From Centroberyx gerrardi (lineage: Eukaryota > Chordata > Actinopteri > Beryciformes > Berycidae): a stretch of 64,000 bases of DNA. The stretch covers positions 3,384,867 through 3,448,866 of the forward strand of contig NC_136017.1 of the NCBI RefSeq assembly GCF_048128805.1, written 5' to 3'. Positions 21,033 to 32,000 of the stretch are shown here, piece after piece; position 1 is the first letter of the stretch, and each line of letters begins with the position of its first letter. Both the position numbers and the translations under genes were made by a program. The notes under the pieces were generated by a model. That model was not told the DNA's origin. It was given only the letters and a program-made list of their open reading frames with translations, and searched no databases.

Positions 21033-21912
21033 GATAGGGCTAAAAGAAGGGTCAGGTTAGGGCTAAAAGTAGGATCAGGTTAAGTGGGGTCAGGTTCGGG
21101 CTAAAAGTGGGGTCAGGTTAGGGCTAAAAGTGGGGTCAGGTTAGGACTAAAAGTGGGATCAGGTTAAGGTGAAAAGTGGGGTCAGGTTAGGGTAAAAAGT
21201 GGGCTCAGGTTAGGGCTAAAAGTGGGGTCAGGTTAGGGCTAAAACTGGGGTCAGGTTAGGGCTAAAAGTGGGGTCAGGTTAGGGCTAAAAGTGGGATCAG
21301 GTTAAGGTGAAAAGTGGGGTCAGGTTAGGGCTAAAAGTGGGGTCAGGTTAGGGCTAAAAGTGGGGTCAGGTTAGGGCTAAAAGTGGGATCAGGTTAAGGT
21401 GAAAAGTGGGGTCAGGTTAGGGTAAAAAGTGGGCTCAGGTTAAGGCTAAAAGTGGGGTCAGGTCATGGCTAAAAGTGGGATCAGGTTAAGGTGAAAAGTG
21501 GGGTCAGGTTAGGGCTAAAAGTGGGGTCAGGTTAGGGCTAAAAGTGGGGTCAGGTTAGGGCTAAAAGTGAGATCAGGTTAAGGTGAAAAGTGGGGTCAGG
21601 TTAGGGCTAAAAGTGGGGTCAGGTTAGGGTGAAAAGTGGGGTCAGGTTAGGGCTAAAAGTGGGATCAGGTTAGGGCTAAAAGAAGGGTCAGGTTAGGGCG
21701 AAAAGTGGGGTCAGGTTAGGGCTAAAAGTGGGGTCAGGTTAGGGCTAAAAGTGGGATCAGGTTAAGGTGAAAAGTGGGGTCAGGTTAGGGCTAAAAGTGG
21801 GGTCAGGTTAGGGCTAAAAGTGGGGTCAGGTTAGGGCTAAAAGTGGGGTCAGGTTACGGCTAAAAGTGGGGTCAGGTTAGGGCTAAAAGTGGGGTCAGGT
21901 TAGGGCTAAAAG
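21033..21912. repeat. 23-bp minisatellite, about 38 copies, with a 92-bp higher-order period
   Basis: The unit is GGTTAGGGCTAAAAGTGGGGTCA with few variants. The variant GGTTAAGGTGAAAAGTGGGG begins at about 21163, 21301, 21393, 21485, 21577 and 21761. Spacings are 138, 92, 92, 92 and 184, all multiples of 23, so part of the array has a four-unit period. Each unit contains TTAGGG. There are no unique spacers, so it is not CRISPR-like. Confidence 0.95.
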
Positions 21913-22430
21913 AACCTCTGCCTCAGTCAATAAACAAATACACAAGTTGGACAAAATGACCTGCTTGGTTCTGGATTGTGCCAGAAGCTATTCAAGCTAT
22001 CTATCAACCTAGATGTATTTTGCAAATCTGTCATTTATGCATCTTTTGCTGTCTATTAACCTAGCGGTACTTTGCACATCAGCTCTTACCAACCAATTTT
22101 TCAATGAAGAAGGGGGAAAATGCCTGCAATGCTTTTGTTAAAACATAAAATAGCTATTTACTAATACTTTGGATATATTTATTCAACACTCAGCTTCATG
22201 TTCATCAAAGTGTCTCTTTGGTCTGAAGAGAAGGTTTTGCCTCCCAGCCTGCACCACAAACCTGTGGGAAGTCCTGCAGGAGGCAGAGCGTCTCTGAGGA
22301 ACGCCTGGAAAAAACTGTACGTATAATTGTATGTCATTGTTTTAGTTTTATCGTCGAAATATTTGCATGTATGATTTTTTTTTCTCAAACTAAACCTAGT
22401 TAGTCTTTAATGGGGTTAAGTTATTGCAAA
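21913..22430. other. Intergenic, with an unassigned GC-richer patch
   Basis: At about 22190-22320 a patch of more balanced composition (CATCAAAGTGTCTCTTTGG ... GGAAGTCCTGCAGGAGG) stands out from A/T-rich flanks. It can be read in two open frames but matches no AOX/XDH exon that I can recall. It may be a relic exon or part of a mobile element. Function unknown. Confidence 0.35.
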
Positions 22431-22439
22431 CCGATAAAG

Positions 22440-22700
22440 ACAACATGCTGATTTATTAAACATTTTCAAAAGCCAGGTGTCCCCAAACTTTAGACGGGCA
22501 GTGTGTATACTTTTATTAGCGACAAGATTTTGAATTACAAAAATGGCAACATTTTCTTTCTTTTTATAAAGATAAATAGAGAAATGAATAATAAAAAAAA
22601 AAACAATCAGGACAGCAAAATTAACACTGATAAAGGCCAAGTCAATTACCAGCGGTAATACTGCCAGTTTGTAACCTGACTCCATGGTCCAGATGGATAA
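22440..22700. mobile_element. Tc1/mariner-type remnant
   Basis: CCAGGTGTCCCCAAACTTTAGACGGGCAGTG, read in reverse as CACTGCCCGTCTAAAGTTTGGGGACACC, is a typical end of Tc1/mariner-like elements in fish. The remainder is A/T-rich without a transposase frame. Limits are approximate. Confidence 0.5.
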
Positions 22701-22904
22701 AATAACTACTTATTACTGGAAAGAAATCTTGTATTCCAGCTTTCATGTAACTATGCTAATTGTTGATGGTTTTTGTGATTGTCAGCTGTTCCTGTATTAT
22801 GTCTTTAGTGTTGTAGGAGCCTCTCAGAAACAAGATGCAACACCTCAAAGTGGTTCATCCTACCGATAAATGAACTGATCCGAGTTCCTCTGGTGTTTTC
22901 CAGG

Positions 22905-24083
22905 TGGAGGGCGGCTTCGTCCAGGGCGTCGGCCTGTACACCGTCGAGGAGCTGCAGTTCTCCACAGAGGGCGTCCTGATGACCAGAGGCCCGTCCCGGT
23001 ACAAGATCCCCGCCCTCTGCGACGTCCCGGCCCGGCTCGACGTTCACCTGCTGGCCGACACCGAGAAACCCCACGCCGTCTACCTGTCCTAGGTACTGAG
23101 GACGCTGGGAAGGCTTTTAACCTGAGTGTCATGAAGCGTCACGTCAGTCTCACTGTAGCCTATTGATTGATGGTTTTGATTTTGATCCAATACCAAGTAA
23201 TACCAAGGCTAGGATCGCCGATATCAATACTTTTCATCGTTAAAATCTGCTTATACTGGCATGGAATGGGGTATTTTTTCATAATTTATGAGTTAAGATG
23301 ATGAATACATACACTCTAAAATTTGTCTAATAATCTATCTAGGATTATTACAGTAGTACAAAGATTTTTTACGTTTTTTGTACAAGCACCTTGTCCCGCC
23401 TTGCTTGAAGCACTGGCCTAATACTGTTATTAATTATTCAGGCTATCTGCAGGTCCTTAAGACTTCTTTAAGTGTCTTAAATTAAATTAAATAAATTCAT
23501 GACTTAAAAGGTATTAAAAGGGCTTTTCTTTTTCACCATGTAATGACAACATTATTTTTAATTTTCATTTTAATGCAGCTATGTAAATGTCTTGGCGACA
23601 TCACCCAGCACCAAAGATCAGCCAATAGCAGATGGCAATTTCAGTTGCATGCTTTTTATCAATAGATAGGTTTGGTGTTTAGTTACTCTTTAATATGTCT
23701 TTCTGAAACCTGCAGATATTTCTGATTATTTGTCATGTTACTGCAGGGTGTAGGTGAGCCTCCAGTCTTCTTTGCCATCGCGGCGGCCATCGCTGCAGAG
23801 AGAGAGGACTGGGAGACGGTTTCCCTCTGAGCTCTCCTGCTACGGCCTGTCAGGACCAGTTCACTCAGGCGGTACGAGGCCTGCAAGCCTGCTGATCATG
23901 TCTGTTAGTTTATAAAGTCTGAATCTATAAGAACCAGGCTAGGCACCAAATGTCTTCACCAGCACCCTCTGCTCTCTTGTATCTCTTAATCTCCTTGCTG
24001 TCAGTTAACAGAGCTTCCTGTCGCTCTTTCAGGCCTCGTCTCCGAGCGACGGGACTTCGACCCCATGGTGCATCAATGTGTGA
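22905..24083 (+). pseudogene. Relic of an AOX/XDH-family gene: last three exons, inverted relative to aox
   Basis: Three exon remnants lie in order on the plus strand. Remnant A (22905-23093) follows TGTTTTCCAG and reads VEGGFVQGVGLYTVEEL... to AVYLS. It then has TAG where the intact aox has AAG as the last codon, followed by GTACTG. Remnant B (about 23747-23875) reads GVGEPPVFFAIAAAIAAERE, then has a deletion and frameshift, and resumes FPLSSPATACQDQFTQA. Remnant C (24033-24083) reads ASSPSDGTSTPWCINV and a stop, matching the C-terminus. By my alignment remnant A has about 40 of 62 residues identical to aox exon 33, so it comes from an old paralogue. No upstream exons are seen between it and bzw1. 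The stop, frameshift and missing exons make it a pseudogene. Confidence 0.9.
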
Positions 24084-24811
24084 TCCAGCCTCGGCCCGCA
24101 AGGAACATCTGGGTCAGTTTATAGTAGTTAGTCATTCATAGAAATATGGACTGCTTTGCCATTGTGATCATTGTATAAGATATGAGTCTGCGATGCTGTA
24201 AACCTTGTCAGATTACTGTAGTAATTACTGTGCTTAGTGTTTTAAAGGTCAAAGGTTGTGACTAGGGTTTACATTTCAAAGCAATAATAGTCTACTTCTG
24301 TCCCATCAATACTTTTGACAGGGCAGGAGATAAGCTAACCTGAACTGTTGTTTTTTGGCTTTTTTAGCTAGCTAACTATTCAACAGGCTAATTTATCAAA
24401 ACAACTGATAATGTTAAACTATATTTTTATTTTAATGTCACATCATTTTCTCTAGCTGATTTATTCAATGTGTTCAATTGTTTATTCTGCTGTTGCAAAT
24501 ATTGATAATGTAAATCACTCTGGATAAAAGCACAACTAAATGTTAATGTAAATCATCATAAAAGCATTCATTTCACATGATACATGGTTGGGAATGAGAA
24601 TACACAATATGATTTCAGTCTAACATCTGAGTTTGTGACAAATTAGTGCAAATGTTGATGTTATTTTTACAGATAATGAGTTATTACAGTACTGTGTATA
24701 GCTTACATATACAAAATTAGTATAATAATTAGCTTAAATTCATGTTAGTTACATTCAGCTTGGAGTCAATATAGCTGTGATTTGATTAAATAAAAGAATA
24801 CAGTTTCTGTT
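24084..24811. other. Region between the AOX relic and the aox stop codon; aox 3' UTR
   Basis: A/T-rich sequence that should hold the aox 3' UTR (minus strand). Several AATAAA candidates exist in the minus sense, for example TTTATT at about 24426-24431 and 24461-24466, and I cannot choose among them. A string CACTCTGGATAAAAGCAC near 24520 resembles the tail of a common fish SINE-like repeat. Confidence 0.45.
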
Positions 24812-27800
24812 TTAGCTATTTAAAGCCCATGGTTTGAAAGATCCTGGTTTGCTGGCTGGAATCTGGAAAATAAACAAAACAATAAAAAAAAAGACAGAAA
24901 TCAGTTTACATTAATTCATTAAATTATGGCAATCATGGCAATGTGATACATAGTGACCGATAGGCTATGTTATGAATTTGCGTAAGGTAATTTACCTTAT
25001 TTTATCTTTTTATTTATCATAACAATTTAGTTGAGGTTCAATTAGTTCAGCTCAATTAAGTTCAGTCTTTCTTTTGTTTGCCCTAGTTTAGATTCGTTTA
25101 GTTTAGTTTGTGGAAAACAATGGGTAAAGAAACAAAAATGAATAAAGATGAGGCAATAAATGCATGAAGGGGGACTTGAACAATAGCTGCCACTGTACTG
25201 CGATTAGATGATATTGGTTTGCTGATATAACAGGTCGATATTGATCTTTTATTAAATATCAGATATCGTCCACCTACAGAAAAACAGACTGGAAAACCTG
25301 CAGTGAAATCTTATTTTCTTTGCACATTTTATTCATGCGTTTACTTCAATTATGTCTTTTGTAAATTAATTCTTAATTTAAAAGTAGTAATGTCTCCCAG
25401 AGTTTCCTACCATTGAATAGCCAAGGTGTGGTGAGTCTCCCTGCCTTAAAGAGCTGCTGACACTAAAATAATTCAAATCAGTCTGGGTTTCAGTGGAGAG
25501 TTTTAGTGTCCCATGATGCTCTGAATGCTGTTTCAAATTGTCAAATTTTTAATATATATTAAATATCAGTACAAAATATTAGTATCGGCCTTCAATAAAA
25601 CCCATATCGATTGAATACTAGCGTGTGGTTTTTTAATGTGGTTTTTCACATGTGATTTTTTTGTGAGGGAGCGTACAGTGCTAATACAGGACAGGTGCAG
25701 GATAAATACATGAAGGAGGACTATCAGTTTTTCAGTATTGTCGAAGTACCTTCAGAGTGAAGGGGGAGGCGCAGGCCAGGCAGGCCCTCTCCGGCGTGGC
25801 GGGGCTGTCCAGGGGAAACGGGCCGACCAGACCGGATTCGGACCGGGCGGCGGCCGCGGCGTCTTTGATGGCGTAGAACACAGCACTGCCCAGGAAGAGG
25901 ACGGGTTCTCCGATACCCTGCAGAGAACGGGGATGTAGAGGGATGGAAACACATCAGGGGTCAGAAAAAGTGGCACAAACCTGCAGACAGTTTATAGCCA
26001 AGGAAGTCTGGGGAAGAAAATTTTGAAAAATCTGTGTTTCAATGCCTATTTCTAGTGATTTTTTTAATGAGAATAAAATCAAAAACTATCTTTTTACATT
26101 GAGTTGACATCGCTACAAAATTATTCAAAGGGAACTTTGGTTCAAAGGATGAAAAGTTAAACAAAACAAAGGGAGTGAGCAGAGTTGAGTAAAAAATGCA
26201 TTAAGCGCATCACTGTCATGAACACGTTTCAGTGGAAATTCTTTAAAAAAAAAAATGTGTCAGTTTAAACACAAATATGAGCAGGCTGAACATAGACAGT
26301 TGAAATAAACAGCTCATTTTAAAGTGAAGTTGCATCCTTTCTTTTATATTTCTTACTGAGGAAATGCATTTATTGTAGAAAAGGTTCATATTACAACAGG
26401 GTGGAGTAGAATTTTAAAATGACTGTAAACAGGTTGAACTGCTGGTGTGTTGGATAAGACTCCTGCTGTCTACCTTAATAAAGAAAAAATAAATAAAAAA
26501 CACTAAGGGCAGTTTACTGCTCAGTTCTAAAAGAGATCCAAAATGAGATATCCACCAAACTTCTCTTCTTGAACAAACTTGAAAACAAAAATGTCTATAT
26601 AAATACAAATGCCAAAGCAGTTTTATTATTCCAGTACAAATATCAATTTCCACTACATCACTGCGTGAGCCAATCGATGCACCTTTGTACGCATATCATA
26701 AAGAAAATCCACCAATCATACTTTCAGGTAAACGCAGCCGCAGAACTGTTATTTATGACAACCAGAGGTGGGGACTCGAGTCACATGACTTGGACTCGAG
26801 TCACAGTTTTAATTGCTTGAGACTTGAGACTTGACTTGACTTGGGTTCTGGTGACTTGGGACTTGACTCTGACTTGTACTTTGATGACTTGAAAAGGTTT
26901 CTAAAGTCTTGACTTGAGATCTTGTGTTTGTGTAAATGACTTAGATTGAAAGTGATGAGATTTGTTCCAGCGGACGACTGAATTTAAATTCTGTTTTCTG
27001 AATTTGTATGGAATGATTGAATTTATTGAAGTTGAAACTGATTATAGAAATCAAACTCATGATGCTCTTACCAAGTTTTTATCCTATTAAAACCATATTG
27101 CATTGAAAAGTCCTAGATATTTAGTTTTCTTTAAGATATTAAATTGATACTGGACTCTTGATTTGTTCTGACTTGACTTGCTGTTCTACATTTAGACTTG
27201 GGACTTGACTTGAGACTTGTGCCTCAAGACTTGAGACCGACTTGGGACTCGAGCAGAGTTGACTTGGTCACACCTCTGATGACAACCGAGTGAACTAACT
27301 TCTCTTAAAGGGATTTTGGTGAAAACTGACTTCTTTGAGCAGCAGAGGGAGAAACGCTCCCCTGGATGAATAAAGGTTTAGGAAGCGACCTCTGACCTTT
27401 GAGGAGTAGATGGCGTGGGGGTTGTGGGAGTCTGGCAGCAGGTAGACGTTGAAGCGCAGCGGGACGTCGCAGACGGCGGGGATCTTATACTGAGACGGAC
27501 CACGACTGTACAGAACCCCAGACGGAGAAAACTTCAACTCCTCCAGGGTGTAAAGACCCAGACCCTGGATGAAGGCTCCTTCAATCTGAGGGAGGAAAGG
27601 GAGGGAGGATGGAGGGAGGGAGTGAAAGAAAGGAAGAAGTAGGAAGGAGAGAAATTCAAAGAAAGGGAGGAAACAAAAAATGAAGAAAGAAAAAAGAAAG
27701 CAAGAAAACGAAAAAAGAAAGCAAGAAAAAGGTTAATGAACAAAAGCAAGAAAATGAAGAGAAAGAATAAACAGCAGGAAAGAAAAAAAATTATAAAAAG

Positions 27801-29039
27801 GAATAAAAATGAAAGAAAAAATCAAAAGAAAGTGAAGAAAAGTATGAAAAAAGAAAGAAAGAAACAGAAAATGAAGAAAAGAAAGAAAGCAAGAAAATAA
27901 AGACAAAGAAAGACAACGGGAAAGAAAAAACATGAAAGAGAACATTTTCAAAGGAAAGTGAAGAAAAGAAAATTAAAAAGAAACAAAGGAAGAAAGAAAG
28001 AGACAAAAAAAGGAAGGAAAGGAAAAAACAGGAGAAAGGTAACAAATGAAAGCAAACGAAGAAATAAAAAATAATATATAGAGAAAGAATGAAAGAAACA
28101 AGGAAAGAATTGCACATTAAACTGAGTACATTGTCCCTTCATGACCATCTTTCAACTCCAAATCCATAAAACCAAAGACAGAGCAGAGTGTCGACTTTAA
28201 TAATAACCCTGTCCCACCTGGCCGATGTCCACAGACGGGTTGATGCTCCTGCCGATGTCGACCACGATGTCCGTCCTGAGCGTCTGCCAGGAGAAACACC
28301 ACAACACTGTTTCACCGACTCCTCTTTAACAAGTCTGAAGAAATTATTACGAGTCTGAGCGAGTCATATTTAGACGAAAGGTCCGAGTATAAAAAACCAA
28401 ATGGAGTCTTTGGTTAAAAGGCTCTACGAACCAGTAATCCCTTAAAATACCCTTACATTTACATTAATTCACCCCTTAATTCATAGAAAATCCCCTTAAA
28501 ATGAGTTAAGGGGGTTATTAATGGAGGAGACCCCATCAAAACCCTCTTAAACTCCCCTTAATGTTTGACTGCTTACTTTCTAATTTAATGTAAAATTCAG
28601 GGAGACAGGAACTTTCCATTAATAACTCATTAATAACCTGTAAACCTGCACAAAAGGCATAAAAAATCCCTTAATTACTAGTGTCTCCACGAACTAACCC
28701 ATGAATAAATTCCTTATAAACCCATGATACTAACCTTACTTTATTAAAACTGTGTTATTTTTAATGGATAATTCATGTTTATGTAATGAGAAATGAAGGA
28801 CATTTCAGGGATATAATGAAGGGGTTTGGGGCGATAAGTAACATTTGCCATGAAACATGAACCATAAACAGTTTGTGTAAGCAGCATGTGAGCCAGGCTG
28901 GACTGTGATTGGCTGTCTGACCCTGTAGTCCCCGGTCAGGCCGTCCAGCTCCACCTCGCTGCAGCAGACTCCGTAGGTGAAGTAGGAGTAGGGCCGACCC
29001 TCCATCCGGTCCCAGTCCATCCCACAGTCTGGACCTCTG

Positions 29040-29071
<32 letters not shown>

Positions 29072-32000
29072 TACTGCTAGTAACACTACTAGTACTACTA
29101 CTACTACCATCCCTACTAATACTACTACTGCTACTACTACTGCTGTACTGCTAGTATTACAACTACTGCTACTACTACCATGCCTACTAATACTATTACT
29201 GCTGCTATTACTGCTGTACAGCTATTACTACTGCTGCTGTACTGCTAGTATTACTACTAGTACTACTACTACCATCCTTACTAATACTACTACTGCTACT
29301 ACTACTGCTGTACTGCTAGTATTACTACTACTAAGACCCCTACTAATACTACTAATCCTGCCAATAACTGTTACTACCACTACTACTACTATTAATATCA
29401 CCACCACTACTATTACTGCTGCTACTATTTCTACTACTACTACTACTGCTGCTATTATTAGTACTTTAAATTCTGTCTTGCTGTTGCTTGTATTTTTGAT
29501 TTTGTTTCTTTTGCTTGTAATTGATTTAATCTATTTTATGTAAAGCACTTTGAGTTGCGTTCTATGTATGAATGGTGCTATAAAAATAAAGTTATTATTA
29601 AGTTATTACTACTGCTACTTCTACTACCGCTACTAATGCTACTTTTACTACTGGTACTACTACTTCTACTACTACTACAACCAGAAGGATTACTACTTCT
29701 GCTACTGCTGCTACTATTATTACCACTGCTAAAACTATCACCACTATTACTAATCACAATTGAAATTACAGTCATATAGAATTTTTATTCACTAAGTTAC
29801 AAACTGCTGTAAGATAAACAAGACAAACTTCATCAATCATCTTTAATAAAGGGAAGACTGCTGACTCTATTAAGCAGTAACAAGTAAAACTAAATCATGT
29901 GCTACACTGAAGACACACAGCCATGGATATAGACAATTTTATTTAATTTCAAATCCATTTGGATTATTTATGATTTTTTAAGTGAGACTAAACTAACCTC
30001 TGTGTCTTACCTGTAGAATCCAGTAGCCGACAAACTGATCTTCTCGAAAAATGCATTCCTGACCTGAGTTGCAAAAAAAACAACAACAAAAAAAACAACA
30101 ATTTGTGTAACAATTAAGCAGCCCGAAGAAATTCAATAATATGATTTGGAATAGATTCATGTCTGCCAGCTGGATCTCATTAAATGCTGTAATTTCCCCA
30201 GTTTTCCAATCCTCCCACGGGTTATCATCAGGTTATCAGCTTCATCTTTTCTTATCATACCCAACTCTCCCATGATCCTTTGGGGTTCTGTTGCCTGATT
30301 GGCTCTAGTCGCTGGTACAGCTTCTGGCAGGCATTCTGAGTGAGAGAAAAAACACACATAAAGTACATTATACTGCATAACACTGCATCGATTAAACTGG
30401 TTTTACACAAACTACATGATCAGACATACAGATGTATTTGTGCCGTGCCTTTCTGATATTATAGTGGTCTAACACAGGGAATACATTACCTCAATAGATT
30501 TCCCAGTCTGACAGTAATATATTAATATTGTTTCTTGGCTTGCAGGCATTCTTTTTACACTTCTGACTGCAGATGTAGCTATTGCATTAGTCCCACTTTT
30601 TACTACATGCGTGCTGAACTCCTGCTGCACTTTGGCTCCAAGAGGAACTGAAACAGATTTTGCTTTTTTTAGCCACTAGAAGTGACAAGGAATGGTCTGG
30701 TAACTGGTTAGCTGGAGACGTTAGACTGTTATTTACAATACACCAAGGCTGAAAGTGTCCCAATTCTGATTTATTTGTGACTCAGATGTGATGTTTGTTA
30801 GTGTCAACAGCAAAAAGTCGAATTTTTTCACTTCCGTATGGATATGTGGTACAAAACTGGATCCCGAGCCATGCGACCGACATGTGACTTGTATTTGAAC
30901 GCTCAAATCAGAATTCGTCAGCGTTGCCATGACAACAAGTAAATCTTACATCATTCACCTGAGACAACTGTCATAATTTTATTGCCACAATAGTTTGGCT
31001 GCCTGTAATGTAATAAAATCTAAATGTAATAAAACGTAATAAAAATCCAATAACATAATAAAACCTTGAAGTCTACAATGTCTTTTAATTTACTGTGTTG
31101 TTCTTCTTGGTGTGGACTTTGTGGTGCTTTTGGGATTGGCTCCCTTTGTCCCACATTGTTTATTGGTGTGTGTTGTGGTTCGCTGCTTTGCATAATTTCC
31201 AGTAAACCTTGTGATACTTTGTGGGTCTTTGTTGAATGCTTTGATACTCTGTGATACTGTCTGGTGCTAAGGAATACTTTGTGATTCTTGTAACAGGCTT
31301 TGTGGCACTTGGGGAGAGTTTGTATCAGCTTTTTTTTGTTTGTTTTGTTTTGTTTTTAGTGTGAGTAGAGATAAGTTACTTGATTAATTGGTATTCATAT
31401 AATGTAATAAATGGTCAATAAAGTTTTAAGTTATTACATTATGGGCAAAAATGCTATTACGTTACAGTTTCAAGATTTTATTATGTTATTGGTTTATATT
31501 ATGTAACAGGCTTTATTACATTTGATTTTATTACACAACAGGCAGTTATTATGTTATGGTCAATTATTACATTTGGGCCTTCATGAAGCCAAACAAAGAC
31601 TTGATTGGTATTTGGGGAAAAAACGGATTTGACATGTTTTGTTGTTACTCTGGACGCGTCTTTTCGGCATCATCATGGGTTGACGGCACACACCGCACAC
31701 AATCGCCTAAAAGAACCTGCGGGAAAACACACCAGGAAGTAGACTTTACCTTGACCGCCATGCCGTTGGAGTCGGTGCCGAAGGAGGCGGCGGAGGGGCA
31801 GGTGTTGGGCACGGTGTTGGTGCTGGTTTCAGAGATGTAGATCTTAGAGGAGGGGATGTGAAGCTCCCGGCTCGCCACCTACCAGGAAACGGGACAGGTC
31901 ACTTGCAGCTGCAGCGAGTTCAAGAAAAGGCGGTGCTGATGAAACACCGTACAGGCTCGGCAAAACCAGCTTTTTTGAATTTTGAGGACTTCATTACCCA

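Noticed and set aside
21033..21912. CRISPR-like array
   Set aside because: Units are contiguous with no unique spacers, and the setting is a vertebrate genome. It is a minisatellite.
25740..25938. Read-through of aox exon 34 into LRQY and a stop as the C-terminus
   Set aside because: The AAG|GTACTT donor is good, and a 51-bp exon at 24862-24812 gives the conserved family ending in phase, making the exon total divisible by three.
27733..28148. Hydrophobic Phe/Leu/Ser frames as membrane proteins
   Set aside because: They are artefacts of the pyrimidine tract in aox intron 32.
29555..29779. Poly-Leu/poly-Ser frames as real peptides
   Set aside because: They come from a TAC/CTA trinucleotide microsatellite.
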